The notes under the pieces are model-generated. The model was not told where the DNA came from. It searched no databases and saw only the letters and a program-made list of their open reading frames with translations. DNA of 17,103 bases from Candidatus Zixiibacteriota bacterium (GTDB taxonomy: Bacteria > Zixibacteria > MSB-5A5 > JAUVRN01): positions 1 through 17,103 of the forward strand of contig JAUVRN010000008.1 of assembly GCA_030597645.1 (NCBI GenBank). Direction: 5' to 3'. The translations under genes and the position numbers were made by a program. Each line of letters begins with the position of its first letter. Within the stretch, counting starts at the first letter, position 1. Below are positions 1-5,600 of the stretch, in pieces.

Positions 1-758
1 ATGATCTTGGAAAAGGACCGCAGTTCGATCGCCCAGAAGGGATCCAGTTCGCGCAGGGAGGGGAGCCGTTCGCCCTTGTAACGCAGGTCGCCGTACGGAT
101 TGTCGTCGATCACAGGCACACCGTATTTCGCGGCCAGTTCGACGATCCGTTTGCGGCGCTCCAGGGGCAGGGTGCGACCGGTGGGGTTGTCATATGACGG
201 CACGAGATAGATCAGGCGTGCACCGCCTCGCTTGAGTTCGCGCTCCACCGCATCGGGATCGACACCTTCGTCGTCCGTCGTGCAGGTTACGAAGTCCGCA
301 CCGTAGAAGTTGAAGGCGTGGATCAGGCCCACGTAGGTTGGGATGGTCGTGATGACCCGGTCGTTACCGGTCAAGAACGCCCTCGCCACGATATCGAGCG
401 CCTGCTGGGCGCCGGACGTGACCAGGACATCATCCTCGGTCAGCGGAATGGGACTCGGTACATTCTCCACGATCCAGCGGCGTAGTTCGTGTGTGCCCCG
501 GGACAGGGAGTACTGCAGGGATGTCCCGTCTCTGCTCCCGAGCAGCGATTGTGCCGCTTCGAGCAGGCCTTCATACGGAAACAGTTCCGGGGCCGGCATT
601 CCGCCCGCAAAGGAGATGACGCCGGGGATGTCGGTGACCTTGAGGATCTCACGGAGAATATTGGTGTCCAGCGCCTTAGCCCGTTCGGCGAACGGCCACT
701 CCGGAATATTGGAATAATCCGTAGGGGTCTCTTTTGTTTCAAGAGTCTGACTGTTCAT
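1..758 (-). CDS. PLP-dependent aminotransferase, class I/II, LysN-like (C-terminus cut by window edge)
   Basis: The frame is open from the ATG at 758 to the window edge, giving 252 residues of a protein that is normally about 400. The opening SFAGGMPAPELFP is typical of the LysN / 2-aminoadipate aminotransferase group. NPTG (in VPSYDNPTGR), IDDNPYGDLRY and SFSK follow in the expected order. Lys251 in SFSK is the predicted Schiff-base lysine and lies only a few bases from the edge, so the PLP-binding core is present and the small domain is missing. Such enzymes transfer amino groups between 2-oxoglutarate and amino acids such as 2-aminoadipate, leucine or aromatic residues in the cytoplasm. 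Substrate cannot be fixed from this fragment. No helix-turn-helix precedes the domain, so it is not a MocR regulator. The ribosome site is weak. The gene stands alone in this window, 266 bp from its upstream neighbour. Confidence 0.88.
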   Translation of the reverse strand, partial: MNSQTLETKETPTDYSNIPEWPFAERAKALDTNILREILKVTDIPGVISFAGGMPAPELFPYEGLLEAAQSLLGSRDGTSLQYSLSRGTHELRRWIVENVPSPIPLTEDDVLVTSGAQQALDIVARAFLTGNDRVITTIPTYVGLIHAFNFYGADFVTCTTDDEGVDPDAVERELKRGGARLIYLVPSYDNPTGRTLPLERRKRIVELAAKYGVPVIDDNPYGDLRYKGERLPSLRELDPFWAIELRSFSKI

Positions 759-796
759 AGTCTCAAGAAACGTCCGAAGACGACCCGAGTCAAGCC

Positions 797-818
797 GGGC
801 ACCCGGTTTCGGGTACCC
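797..818 (-). promoter_or_regulatory. Hairpin in leader of the aminotransferase gene
   Basis: GGGCACCCG (797-805) and CGGGTACCC (810-818) form a 9-bp stem, with one G-T pair, around a GTTT loop. It lies about 40 bp upstream of the aminotransferase start on the transcribed side. It has no U-run. Its role is unknown; it could be an operator or a leader structure. Confidence 0.35.
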
Positions 819-851
819 CGAGTATTCACTTGAGGATCAACGGTTTATGTG

Positions 852-867
852 CCGACCGATCGGTTGG
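852..867. promoter_or_regulatory. Palindrome resembling a TetR-type operator
   Basis: The 16-mer CCGACCGATCGGTTGG contains the perfect 10-bp palindrome ACCGATCGGT with further symmetric CC/GG ends. This spacing and the ACCG/CGGT arms resemble operators of some TetR-family repressors. It sits in the 266-bp gap between the aminotransferase and the beta-barrel gene; nothing else in 759-1024 looks like a gene. No TetR regulator is in the window, so assignment is tentative. Confidence 0.3.
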
Positions 868-1024
868 TACACGAGGCCGTGGCCTTGCACGGCTTCCGCG
901 GTACACGCGGACGTCGAGCCAGCCTCAATAGTGTCAGAAGCTCGAGGCTAATTACGATGTTTTAGCAGCCTGTTGTCGTGCGAGCCACCAACGGTTTCCA
1001 CGTGAGTGCTCTGAGAACCTGAGG

Positions 1025-1510
1025 CTAGATCTCGAGAACCGCCAGCAGGCGGAAATCGGGAAGGTCGCCGATCCCGAATCGTGCTTCCAGACTACCGGCC
1101 CGGCCCTTGCCGAGCGGAATCCCGGCGCCCACGATCAGGTTGAGACCGGCCTTAAATTTGCCATCGCTGCCCTGTGGGTCGACGTATGCGATGCCCAGAC
1201 CGGCGCCGCCGTAGAATCCGAAATTCGATCCCTCGAGCTTGAGCCTGCCCAGGAAATCGCCGTTGAATACGATCGTCGTGACGTCGCTGCCGAACCCCAG
1301 GTCTACGCTGGGAACAATTCGGAAGACACTATTGGGTTGCCGGATAGCAAACTGTCCCCCGATCACGAACTGATCCGGGTCCAGGCCGAAGCCGGCGCGT
1401 AATCCAAATCCCGAGCGACCCGCATCACTCTGCTGGGCCTCGACTATGGTCGGCGCGGCCAGAGCACACAGACCGGCACCAAATAGCAATAACCACCTCA
1501 TATTCCGCAT
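1025..1510 (-). CDS. Small secreted outer-membrane beta-barrel protein
   Basis: I chose the ATG at 1510 because an AAGGAGGGG ribosome site precedes it by 7 nt; the longer frame from 1564 has no such site. The 161-residue product starts MRNMRWLLLFGAGLCALAA and has a signal peptide with probable cleavage after VEA (VEA-QQ). The mature part alternates short Gly/aromatic-rich strands (GFGLRAGFGLD, FGFYGGAGLGIAY, LNLIVGAGIPLG) and ends LLAVLEI, as in small OmpW/opacity-type eight-stranded barrels. The family cannot be named from sequence reading alone. It lies 101 nt downstream of dinB on the same strand. The weak TTGACC in that gap lacks a good -10, so it may be read from the upstream operon or its own unseen promoter. 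Function is unknown; a structural or lipid/small-molecule binding barrel is the likeliest reading. Confidence 0.72.
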   Translation of the reverse strand: MRNMRWLLLFGAGLCALAAPTIVEAQQSDAGRSGFGLRAGFGLDPDQFVIGGQFAIRQPNSVFRIVPSVDLGFGSDVTTIVFNGDFLGRLKLEGSNFGFYGGAGLGIAYVDPQGSDGKFKAGLNLIVGAGIPLGKGRAGSLEARFGIGDLPDFRLLAVLEI

Positions 1511-1611
1511 TCCAACACCCCTCCTTATTTGATCGGGCCACAAGGTGATGGCTCGTTCGCACACGGGTCAACCGTTGAGAGGGATTGTACGCGGGAGGTG
1601 GCCGCGGAATC

Positions 1612-2787
1612 TCAGAAGTGCGCGCCGAGGCGACGGATTGCGTCACCACCGAACCGGTCACGTATTCGATCGACCGCGCGGGAAGCCGAGTGGCTCCGCT
1701 CTAGGCGGTTGTTGCCGAACAACCCGGCCTGGTGACCTTCGTCTTGAGCCGTCAACCTGGAGATCGAGACCCCGAGCAGTCTGACGCGTCGACCCGCAGG
1801 GTGCAGCTCTACCAGGAGCCGACACGCGGCACCGAAGATGGCCTGCTCTGAAGACGTCGGTGCGGGCAACGTAACCGCATGCGTTCGCGTTTTGAAATCG
1901 TCCGTGCGGTATTTCAAGGTAATCGTTCGCCCCCGAAGCTCCGCCTGCCTGAGCCGACGCCCCACACGATCGGACAGCGCCAGCAGGGTGGCATGCCACA
2001 GGACGGGATCGTCGGTATCCGTGGCAAACGTGTGCTCGTTGCCGACCGACTTTTCCCGGGGTTGTTCGCCTTCCGGTCGCACCGGTGAGCGATCAGTGCC
2101 GCGGGCGAGGTCGTACATGACGCGCCCCCACTTGCCGAACCGTCGTTCCAGTGCACGGATGGAATGCGCCTGAAGGTCGCCGATCGTGCGTACGCTCATC
2201 TTGTGCAGGGACTGTTCGGTACGATGTCCGATACCCCAGAGCCGGCTCACCGGCTGGGGTGCCAGCCATTCGAGAACACGGTCGGGTGGCACCTGGAACA
2301 ACCCGTCGGGCTTGTAGTGGCTCGACGCCATCTTGGCCAGGAGTTTGTTGGGCGCGATGCCCACAGAACAGGTAAGTCCGAGTTCGTCGCGGACGCGTTG
2401 CTTGAGCGCCTTCGCCAGGGCCACAGGTGAGTCGAAGTGTCGCTGCATGCCGGTGACATCGATGAACGCCTCATCCACCGAGGTCTGCTGCACACGCGGT
2501 GTGAAATGTCCGAAGATCTCCACCAGCCGGTGCGAGTAATCCGCATAGGCACCGTGGCTCGACGTGATGAACGTGGCATCCGGACAGAGACGCGCTGCCG
2601 TGCGCAGGGGTGTGGCGGAACCGACGCCGTACTGCCGCGCGAGATAGTTGGCGGTGGTCACGACACCGCGTGAGTCGGCCGTGCCTCCTACGATCACAGG
2701 CCGGTCGGCGATCACGGGCAGAAACTTCTCCTCGATAGCCGCGAAGAACGCATCCATGTCGACATGCATGACGACGCGTCCCGGCAT
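1612..2787 (-). CDS. dinB: DNA polymerase IV, Y-family translesion polymerase
   Basis: From the ATG at 2787 the product is 391 residues (E. coli DinB is 351). The palm motif HVDMDAFFAAIEEK gives Asp10, and SVDEAFIDV gives Asp105 and Glu106, offset by two from E. coli Asp8, Asp103 and Glu104, which supports this start. The fingers motif TTANYLARQYGV, the thumb/helix-hairpin-helix segment (RLWGIGHRTEQSL) and a little-finger domain beginning near REKSVGNEHTF follow. Near the C-terminus QAGLF resembles a beta-clamp-binding QLxLF motif. It copies damaged DNA with low fidelity. The frame is also open to an ATG at 2940, which would add 51 residues made of a repeated GRVNTxxT octapeptide from a 24-bp tandem array; GGAG lies 12 nt before that ATG, and no good ribosome site precedes 2787. 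The true start is therefore unsettled. It is the last gene of an apparent SOS operon with lexA. Confidence 0.93.
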   Translation of the reverse strand: MPGRVVMHVDMDAFFAAIEEKFLPVIADRPVIVGGTADSRGVVTTANYLARQYGVGSATPLRTAARLCPDATFITSSHGAYADYSHRLVEIFGHFTPRVQQTSVDEAFIDVTGMQRHFDSPVALAKALKQRVRDELGLTCSVGIAPNKLLAKMASSHYKPDGLFQVPPDRVLEWLAPQPVSRLWGIGHRTEQSLHKMSVRTIGDLQAHSIRALERRFGKWGRVMYDLARGTDRSPVRPEGEQPREKSVGNEHTFATDTDDPVLWHATLLALSDRVGRRLRQAELRGRTITLKYRTDDFKTRTHAVTLPAPTSSEQAIFGAACRLLVELHPAGRRVRLLGVSISRLTAQDEGHQAGLFGNNRLERSHSASRAVDRIRDRFGGDAIRRLGAHF

Positions 2788-2803
2788 GTCGGGCCAGCCG
2801 TAA

Positions 2804-2947
2804 GTGTTCACTTGATCCACGGCCGGTGTGTTCACTCGACCCGTACGCGACGTGTTCACTCGACCCATACCCGGTGTACTCACTCTACCCGTACCCGGTG
2901 TGTTCACTCGACCCGTACGCGACGTGTTCACTCGACCCATACCCGCG
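2804..2947. repeat. Six-copy 24-bp tandem repeat array at the DUF6504-dinB junction
   Basis: Units start at 2804, 2828, 2852, 2876, 2900 and 2924, each exactly 24 bp, on the model GTGTTCACTCGACCC followed by GTACGCGAC or ATACCCGGT. Units at 2828+2852 and at 2900+2924 match over 46 bases, so a higher-order 72-bp repeat is visible. The 2804 unit is the most diverged. The last unit contains the final codons and stop of the DUF6504-like gene (RVWVE-stop). The array is in frame with dinB and would encode GRVNT-containing octapeptides if translated from 2940. Confidence 0.93.
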
Positions 2948-3269
2948 TGAGTCTCCAGCCGGATGTGCGCTCATCATAGGCCAGCTGGAAGAAGTTGGCT
3001 TCTTCATCCATCAGAGCAAAGTGCCGGAGACGAAAGGCGCCCTTGTCGGTCTTCCACCGGCCCGTGACCTGCTCCACTTTGTGTACGTGGCCCTTCCAGC
3101 GGAATCGCTGCGGTTTGATGGTGCCGTCTTCGAACAGCGCGAGTACGTCAACCGGGTCATTGATCTCCTGGTACATCGGTGCATCGCGTTCATCAAAGTC
3201 TGCGGACGATCTGATTTCGCCTGTGGGCGTCAGTCGGACACCGAACAGCCGTTCCTGAACAACAGCCAT
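2928..3269 (-). CDS. DUF6504-like small protein in the lexA-dinB operon
   Basis: The 113-residue product has no signal peptide or membrane segment. Its core (FEDGTIKPQRFRWKGHVHKV, then VTGRWKT, then a final WRLTRVWV) has the pattern of aromatic and basic residues I associate with DUF6504, a small family found beside Y-family polymerase and SOS genes in Actinobacteria. This family match is from memory of the pattern and needs a profile search. It lies 23 nt downstream of lexA and directly before dinB, so it is almost certainly co-transcribed and damage-induced. The stop codon lies in the first unit (in transcription order) of a 24-bp tandem array. A role as an accessory to translesion synthesis is inference from context. 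The start at 3269 follows GAGGAT. Confidence 0.75.
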   Translation of the reverse strand: MAVVQERLFGVRLTPTGEIRSSADFDERDAPMYQEINDPVDVLALFEDGTIKPQRFRWKGHVHKVEQVTGRWKTDKGAFRLRHFALMDEEANFFQLAYDERTSGWRLTRVWVE

Positions 3270-3292
3270 ATCCTCATCATCCGATCCCTACC

Positions 3293-3901
3293 CTATTCGA
3301 AGCGCCGCATCATACCGACCACCTTGCCGGCGATACGAATATCGCGGGAGAGGACGATCGGCTCGAAGGCGGGGTTGTCGGGCTCGAGGTAGATCTTGCC
3401 CCGGCGGGGGCGGTACCATTTGACCGTGGCCTCATCGTCGATGACGGCCACCACCATGTCTCCGGGTCGCGCGGTCTGCTGCGAACGCACGAAGATGTAA
3501 TCGCCCTCGTGGATGCCGGCGTCGCGCATCGATTCGCCCTGTATCTGCAGGCCGAACACGTCGCCCGAGGGCAGCATGCTCTGGTCGACCGCCAGCTGAT
3601 CCAGTATGTTTTCCACCGCTTCCGTCGGATTGCCTGCGGCCACGCGACCGAGCAGCGGCACGACCCGTACGTCGGGCCGAACCTCTTCGGCCAGCTCAAT
3701 ACCGCGTGACTTGAGCGGCGAGCGGTTGATGTACCCTTTGCGTTCCAGCGCCGCCAGCACATCGCGGACGCCGTTGGTGGACGTCATTCCGAAGTGATCG
3801 CCGATCTCGCGGATGGTCGGCGGTGCTCCGACTTCCGTGATCTGCGTGTGGATATAGTTGTAAATGTCCTGCTGCCTGGCCGTCAGCGGCTGAAGAACCA
3901 T
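3293..3901 (-). CDS. lexA: LexA repressor, SOS master regulator and self-cleaving protease
   Basis: The 202-residue product equals E. coli LexA in length. Residues 1-70 form a winged helix (LTARQQDIYNYI, PPTIREIGDHFGM, then recognition helix STNGVRDVLAALERKG and SRGIEL). The cleavage site is Ala89-Gly90 in RVAAGNP. The Ser-Lys catalytic pair is Ser124 (GESM) and Lys161 (ATVKWY). RecA filaments on damaged DNA trigger self-cleavage and release of SOS genes. The recognition helix S-T-N-G-V-R-D differs from E. coli S-P-N-A-A-E-E, so operator sequence need not be the E. coli one. The ATG at 3901 has a GAGGGGG ribosome site (3907-3913). It is first in the operon with the DUF6504-like gene and dinB. 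Self-regulation is suggested by the box at 4125-4144. Confidence 0.96.
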   Translation of the reverse strand: MVLQPLTARQQDIYNYIHTQITEVGAPPTIREIGDHFGMTSTNGVRDVLAALERKGYINRSPLKSRGIELAEEVRPDVRVVPLLGRVAAGNPTEAVENILDQLAVDQSMLPSGDVFGLQIQGESMRDAGIHEGDYIFVRSQQTARPGDMVVAVIDDEATVKWYRPRRGKIYLEPDNPAFEPIVLSRDIRIAGKVVGMMRRFE

Positions 3902-4115
3902 GCAATCCCCCTCAAAGTGGTAGTTGCGGGTTCAATTTGGTCGTCTGCCACAGGTCCCATGGCGGGAGAGGGGCCCGGAGGAGTAGGGGGGGACCTGTGC
4001 GCAGTCCGACTGGCGACGCTCCCGCCTGGCTACCCTCTCCCACTGAGACCTGTGCAGAGCGCTCATCAGAAGAGCTACCCCGAACCGTCCTGTTGGAGGC
4101 AACTGCTCATCTGTG
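3902..4115 (-). other. Long self-complementary leader upstream of lexA
   Basis: This 214-bp stretch has no credible gene. Its + strand coordinates carry CACAGGTCCC (3949-3958) complementary to GGGACCTGTG (3990-3999), and the first eight of those bases also pair with GACCTGTG (4047-4054). GGGAGAGGG (3964-3972) pairs with CCCTCTCCC (4033-4041), and the overlapping GGCGGGAG (3961-3968) pairs with CTCCCGCC (4019-4026). Two mutually exclusive folds are therefore possible in the transcript. It may be an untranslated leader with regulatory structure or a separate small RNA; I match it to no known RNA family. Confidence 0.45.
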
Positions 4116-4120
4116 CACCC

Positions 4121-4149
4121 ATGGTACTGCACACCTGGGCAGTCGTCAA
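4121..4149 (-). promoter_or_regulatory. Predicted sigma70-type promoter of the lexA operon
   Basis: On the minus strand TTGACG (4149-4144) and TACCAT (4126-4121) are separated by exactly 17 bp. The -35 is 5 of 6 to consensus and the -10 is 4 of 6. Transcription would start near 4114, giving a leader of about 213 nt. The spacer holds an SOS-like box, which fits LexA blocking its own promoter. Confidence 0.5.
4125..4144. promoter_or_regulatory. Candidate SOS box (CTG-N10-CAG)
   Basis: The 20-mer TACTGCACACCTGGGCAGTC has the arms ACTG and CAGT ten bases apart, as in the E. coli LexA consensus TACTG-N10-CAGTA. It fills the -35/-10 spacer of the predicted lexA promoter. The centre is not AT-rich as in E. 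coli, and the LexA recognition helix differs, so this is a candidate only. Confidence 0.45.
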
Positions 4150-4211
4150 GCTGAATCCTGAATGTGGGCATCACATTGTTTCCGTAGCCAGGTCGAGCAG
4201 GCCATTGCCTT

Positions 4212-4233
4212 GTGCCACAAGCCTTTGTGGCAC
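4212..4233. repeat. Perfect 9-bp inverted repeat with 4-nt loop
   Basis: GTGCCACAA (4212-4220), loop GCCT, and TTGTGGCAC (4225-4233) would form a stable hairpin on either strand. No U-run follows on either side, so it is not a typical intrinsic terminator. It may be a REP-like element or a protein-binding palindrome. Confidence 0.6.
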
Positions 4234-4379
4234 CTAGCTGATCGGAGGTGGAAGACGGGGATCTTAGTCCCCCGCCTCAAGAGAGGCCGGTCCCCCTTCG
4301 GCTCGAGCCGGTTCAACCAGGTGCCCGCCCGCAGCAAGCCGCCGGCAAGCCACTCCGTCGGAGCACTTTTGTGCTCGGC

Positions 4380-4478
4380 CGGAGTCTGGCTGAATGCGTG
4401 GTTCCCGGTAGTCCCCCGTTGGATCACATCTGCGCCCGAACGGAATCTGGGTGAGTGCGTGGCACCCGGGAGTCCCCC
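4380..4478. repeat. Imperfect direct repeat, 61-bp period
   Basis: Bases 4380-4417 and 4441-4478 align without gaps with 32 of 38 identical by my count. Both contain TGCGTGG and end AGTCCCCC. The remaining part of each 61-bp period is not clearly related. Confidence 0.65.
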
Positions 4479-4723
4479 TGTTTCCGTTCGCGACTCGTAC
4501 GCTCGGTGTATGCATTGAACGTACGTCTAACCGTACGCCCGGTGGTACGCTAAAGCGTCTGACCAAACGTGTGATTGATGAACGGTTCCAGAAGTTATAT
4601 CGATATGTCGGCCCGATTGGGCACCAGAGCCCAGCATGCCAGGCTGGCGGGTCACTCCGATTGACGAGGCTGGCGTCGACGGGCGGGCTCAGGCCCTGCT
4701 CTGTCATGGCTGAACCCAATGTA

Positions 4724-4831
4724 GAGAGCCGTAAGTGCGTGAGATTCACCGAATCGTTCTCATCATAGTACCGCGTAGGAGAGACGGTAGTGCGTAAGAT
4801 CCCCCGTATCGTTTCCGTCACAGCACTGCGT
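4724..4831 (+). repeat. Imperfect 55-bp tandem duplication spanning the antitoxin start
   Basis: Bases 4724-4776 align without gaps to 4779-4831 with about 40 of 53 identical. The downstream copy contains the ribosome site and first 14 codons of the antitoxin gene. The upstream copy carries the matching GTG (4735) but its frame runs to a stop after about 20 codons. It could be a decayed duplicate of the gene start or a repeated autoregulatory operator. Confidence 0.6.
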
Positions 4832-5074
4832 GACCGCGCCGCGAGTGTATTGACGGCACTCAGCGATTCCGATGATCCAATGATCATTACGCAGCGCGGT
4901 CGCGCGGCGGCGATCCTTCTCAGCGTCAAAGCTTACGAGCAGTATGAGAGAGAGCAGAAACTCCTCAGAGTGCTCGTCCGGGCAGAGAAGGAGATCGACA
5001 GAAAGGCTGGCGTCGACTATGGTCAGCTTCTGGACGAAGCCGAAAGCCTGCTGAGGGACCGGGACTCCTGGTAG
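4790..5074 (+). CDS. Type II antitoxin, Phd/YefM family
   Basis: The GTG at 4790 is preceded by AGGAG 8 nt upstream. The 94-residue product has the Phd/YefM layout. The N-terminal DNA-binding part is VSVTALRDRAASVLTAL, then DPMIITQRGRAAAILLS, and VKAYEQYEREQKLL starts the long helix. The acidic C-terminal tail (DYGQLLDEAESLLRDRDSW) would wrap the toxin. The antitoxin neutralises the toxin encoded just downstream and normally represses the shared promoter. Its coding end overlaps the toxin reading frame. The sequence around the start is duplicated 55 bp upstream (4724-4776), which may be part of its operator. Length is normal for the family (80-95). Confidence 0.9.
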   Translation: MRKIPRIVSVTALRDRAASVLTALSDSDDPMIITQRGRAAAILLSVKAYEQYEREQKLLRVLVRAEKEIDRKAGVDYGQLLDEAESLLRDRDSW

Positions 5075-5382
5075 TCCTCTTCTCTCCGTCGGCGCGAAGA
5101 GAATTTCTCGAAGCCGTGAGAAGTCTGAAGCGCGATGAGTTCTATAAGGCGCTGCAGTTCTTGTCACATGTGAAGTCCCAGATGCTCCAGCTCAGGATGT
5201 ATCCTCAATCGGGACGGCGTATTCCAGAGTTCCCGATTCAACCCTACAGAGAGTGGACGATGGGCCCGTACCGCATCTTCTATCGCGCTCAAAACCAGAT
5301 CATATGGATTGCCGCGGTCTGGCCAGTCAAACTGCACCACTCAGCGCACCGCAGGAGCGCTTGCCCGGCTGCGGCCGACTAG
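5068..5382 (+). CDS. Type II toxin, RelE/ParE superfamily (start codon uncertain)
   Basis: The frame encodes VVLFSPSARREFLEAV at its N-terminus, which matches the first strand and helix of ParE/RelE toxins. It continues through YPQSGRRIPEF and YREWTMGPYRIFYRA, and ends the fold with WIAAVWPVKLHH. Such toxins act on DNA gyrase (ParE) or ribosome-bound mRNA (RelE); which applies is not clear. The first ordinary start, GTG 5116, would remove the first strand. The only start-like codon giving a complete fold is CTG at 5068, overlapping the antitoxin stop, with GAGGGA 10-15 nt upstream. Either a CTG start is used, the gene is read by coupling from the antitoxin, or the start has mutated and the toxin is shortened. 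From 5068 the product is 104 residues, normal for the family. The last residues after LHH look non-conserved. Confidence 0.8.
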   Translation: MVVLFSPSARREFLEAVRSLKRDEFYKALQFLSHVKSQMLQLRMYPQSGRRIPEFPIQPYREWTMGPYRIFYRAQNQIIWIAAVWPVKLHHSAHRRSACPAAAD

Positions 5383-5395
5383 CTAATCTACGTTC

Positions 5396-5561
5396 GTTCA
5401 CGGTGCCCCTAGGAGGGGGTTAAGAGGGAAAGCGGTGAAAGTCCGCTACAGCCCCGCTACTGTGAGAGGCGACGAACGCCGCAGGTCCTCCGGGACAGCC
5501 ACTCGAAAGGGGAAGGCGCGGTCAGTAGGCACGAGCCTCGAGTCAGGAAACCTGCCGTGAG
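5396..5561 (+). ncRNA. Cobalamin (B12) riboswitch
   Basis: Conserved blocks of the AdoCbl-type family appear in order: GGTGCCCC, GGTTAAGAGGGAA, GCGGTGAAAGTCCGC, TACAGCCCCGCTACTGTGA, GCCACT, GGGGAAGGCG and AGGAAACCTGCC. Closing stem P1 is TCACGG (5398-5403) with CCGTGA (5554-5559). The receptor's ribosome site (5588-5594) is about 30 nt further on. There is no clear intrinsic terminator in between, so control of translation start is plausible. Binding of B12 should switch off the receptor-propeller-methyltransferase operon. Confidence 0.95.
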
Positions 5562-5600
5562 TGTCATAGTTCAACCACACCTTCGCGGGAGAGGTCGGGT

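Larger units (their letters stand above)
4150..4720. other. About 570 bp probably non-coding, rich in hairpins and degenerate repeats
   Basis: No frame here has a recognisable protein or a ribosome site. Hairpins are AATGTG/CACATT (4161-4177), GTGCCACAA/TTGTGGCAC (4212-4233), GGGGA/TCCCC (4257-4272) and GAGCAC/GTGCTC around TTTT (4361-4376). An imperfect 61-bp-period duplication lies at 4380-4478. CGTACGCTCGGTG (starting near 4497) and CGTACGCCCGGTG (starting near 4530) are near-identical. Loss of a mobile element or a decayed gene could explain this; no transposase remnant was recognised. Confidence 0.5.

Noticed and set aside
2804..2947. CRISPR array
   Set aside because: Units are contiguous 24-bp repeats without unique spacers, overlap coding sequence, and no cas gene is nearby.
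3940..4147. 6S RNA
   Set aside because: Length and rod-like pairing are suggestive, but I could not match conserved central-bubble sequence, and a leader of lexA explains the position. Kept only as a structured-leader finding.
4250..4345. tRNA-like segment with GGTTCAA and a 5-bp stem
   Set aside because: No cloverleaf could be formed: the acceptor arms do not pair and the putative anticodon loop is 6 nt.
4264..4929. 221-residue reading frame on the minus strand through the repeat-rich gap
   Set aside because: It overlaps the antitoxin gene, has no recognisable motif or ribosome site, and its composition looks like translated non-coding DNA.
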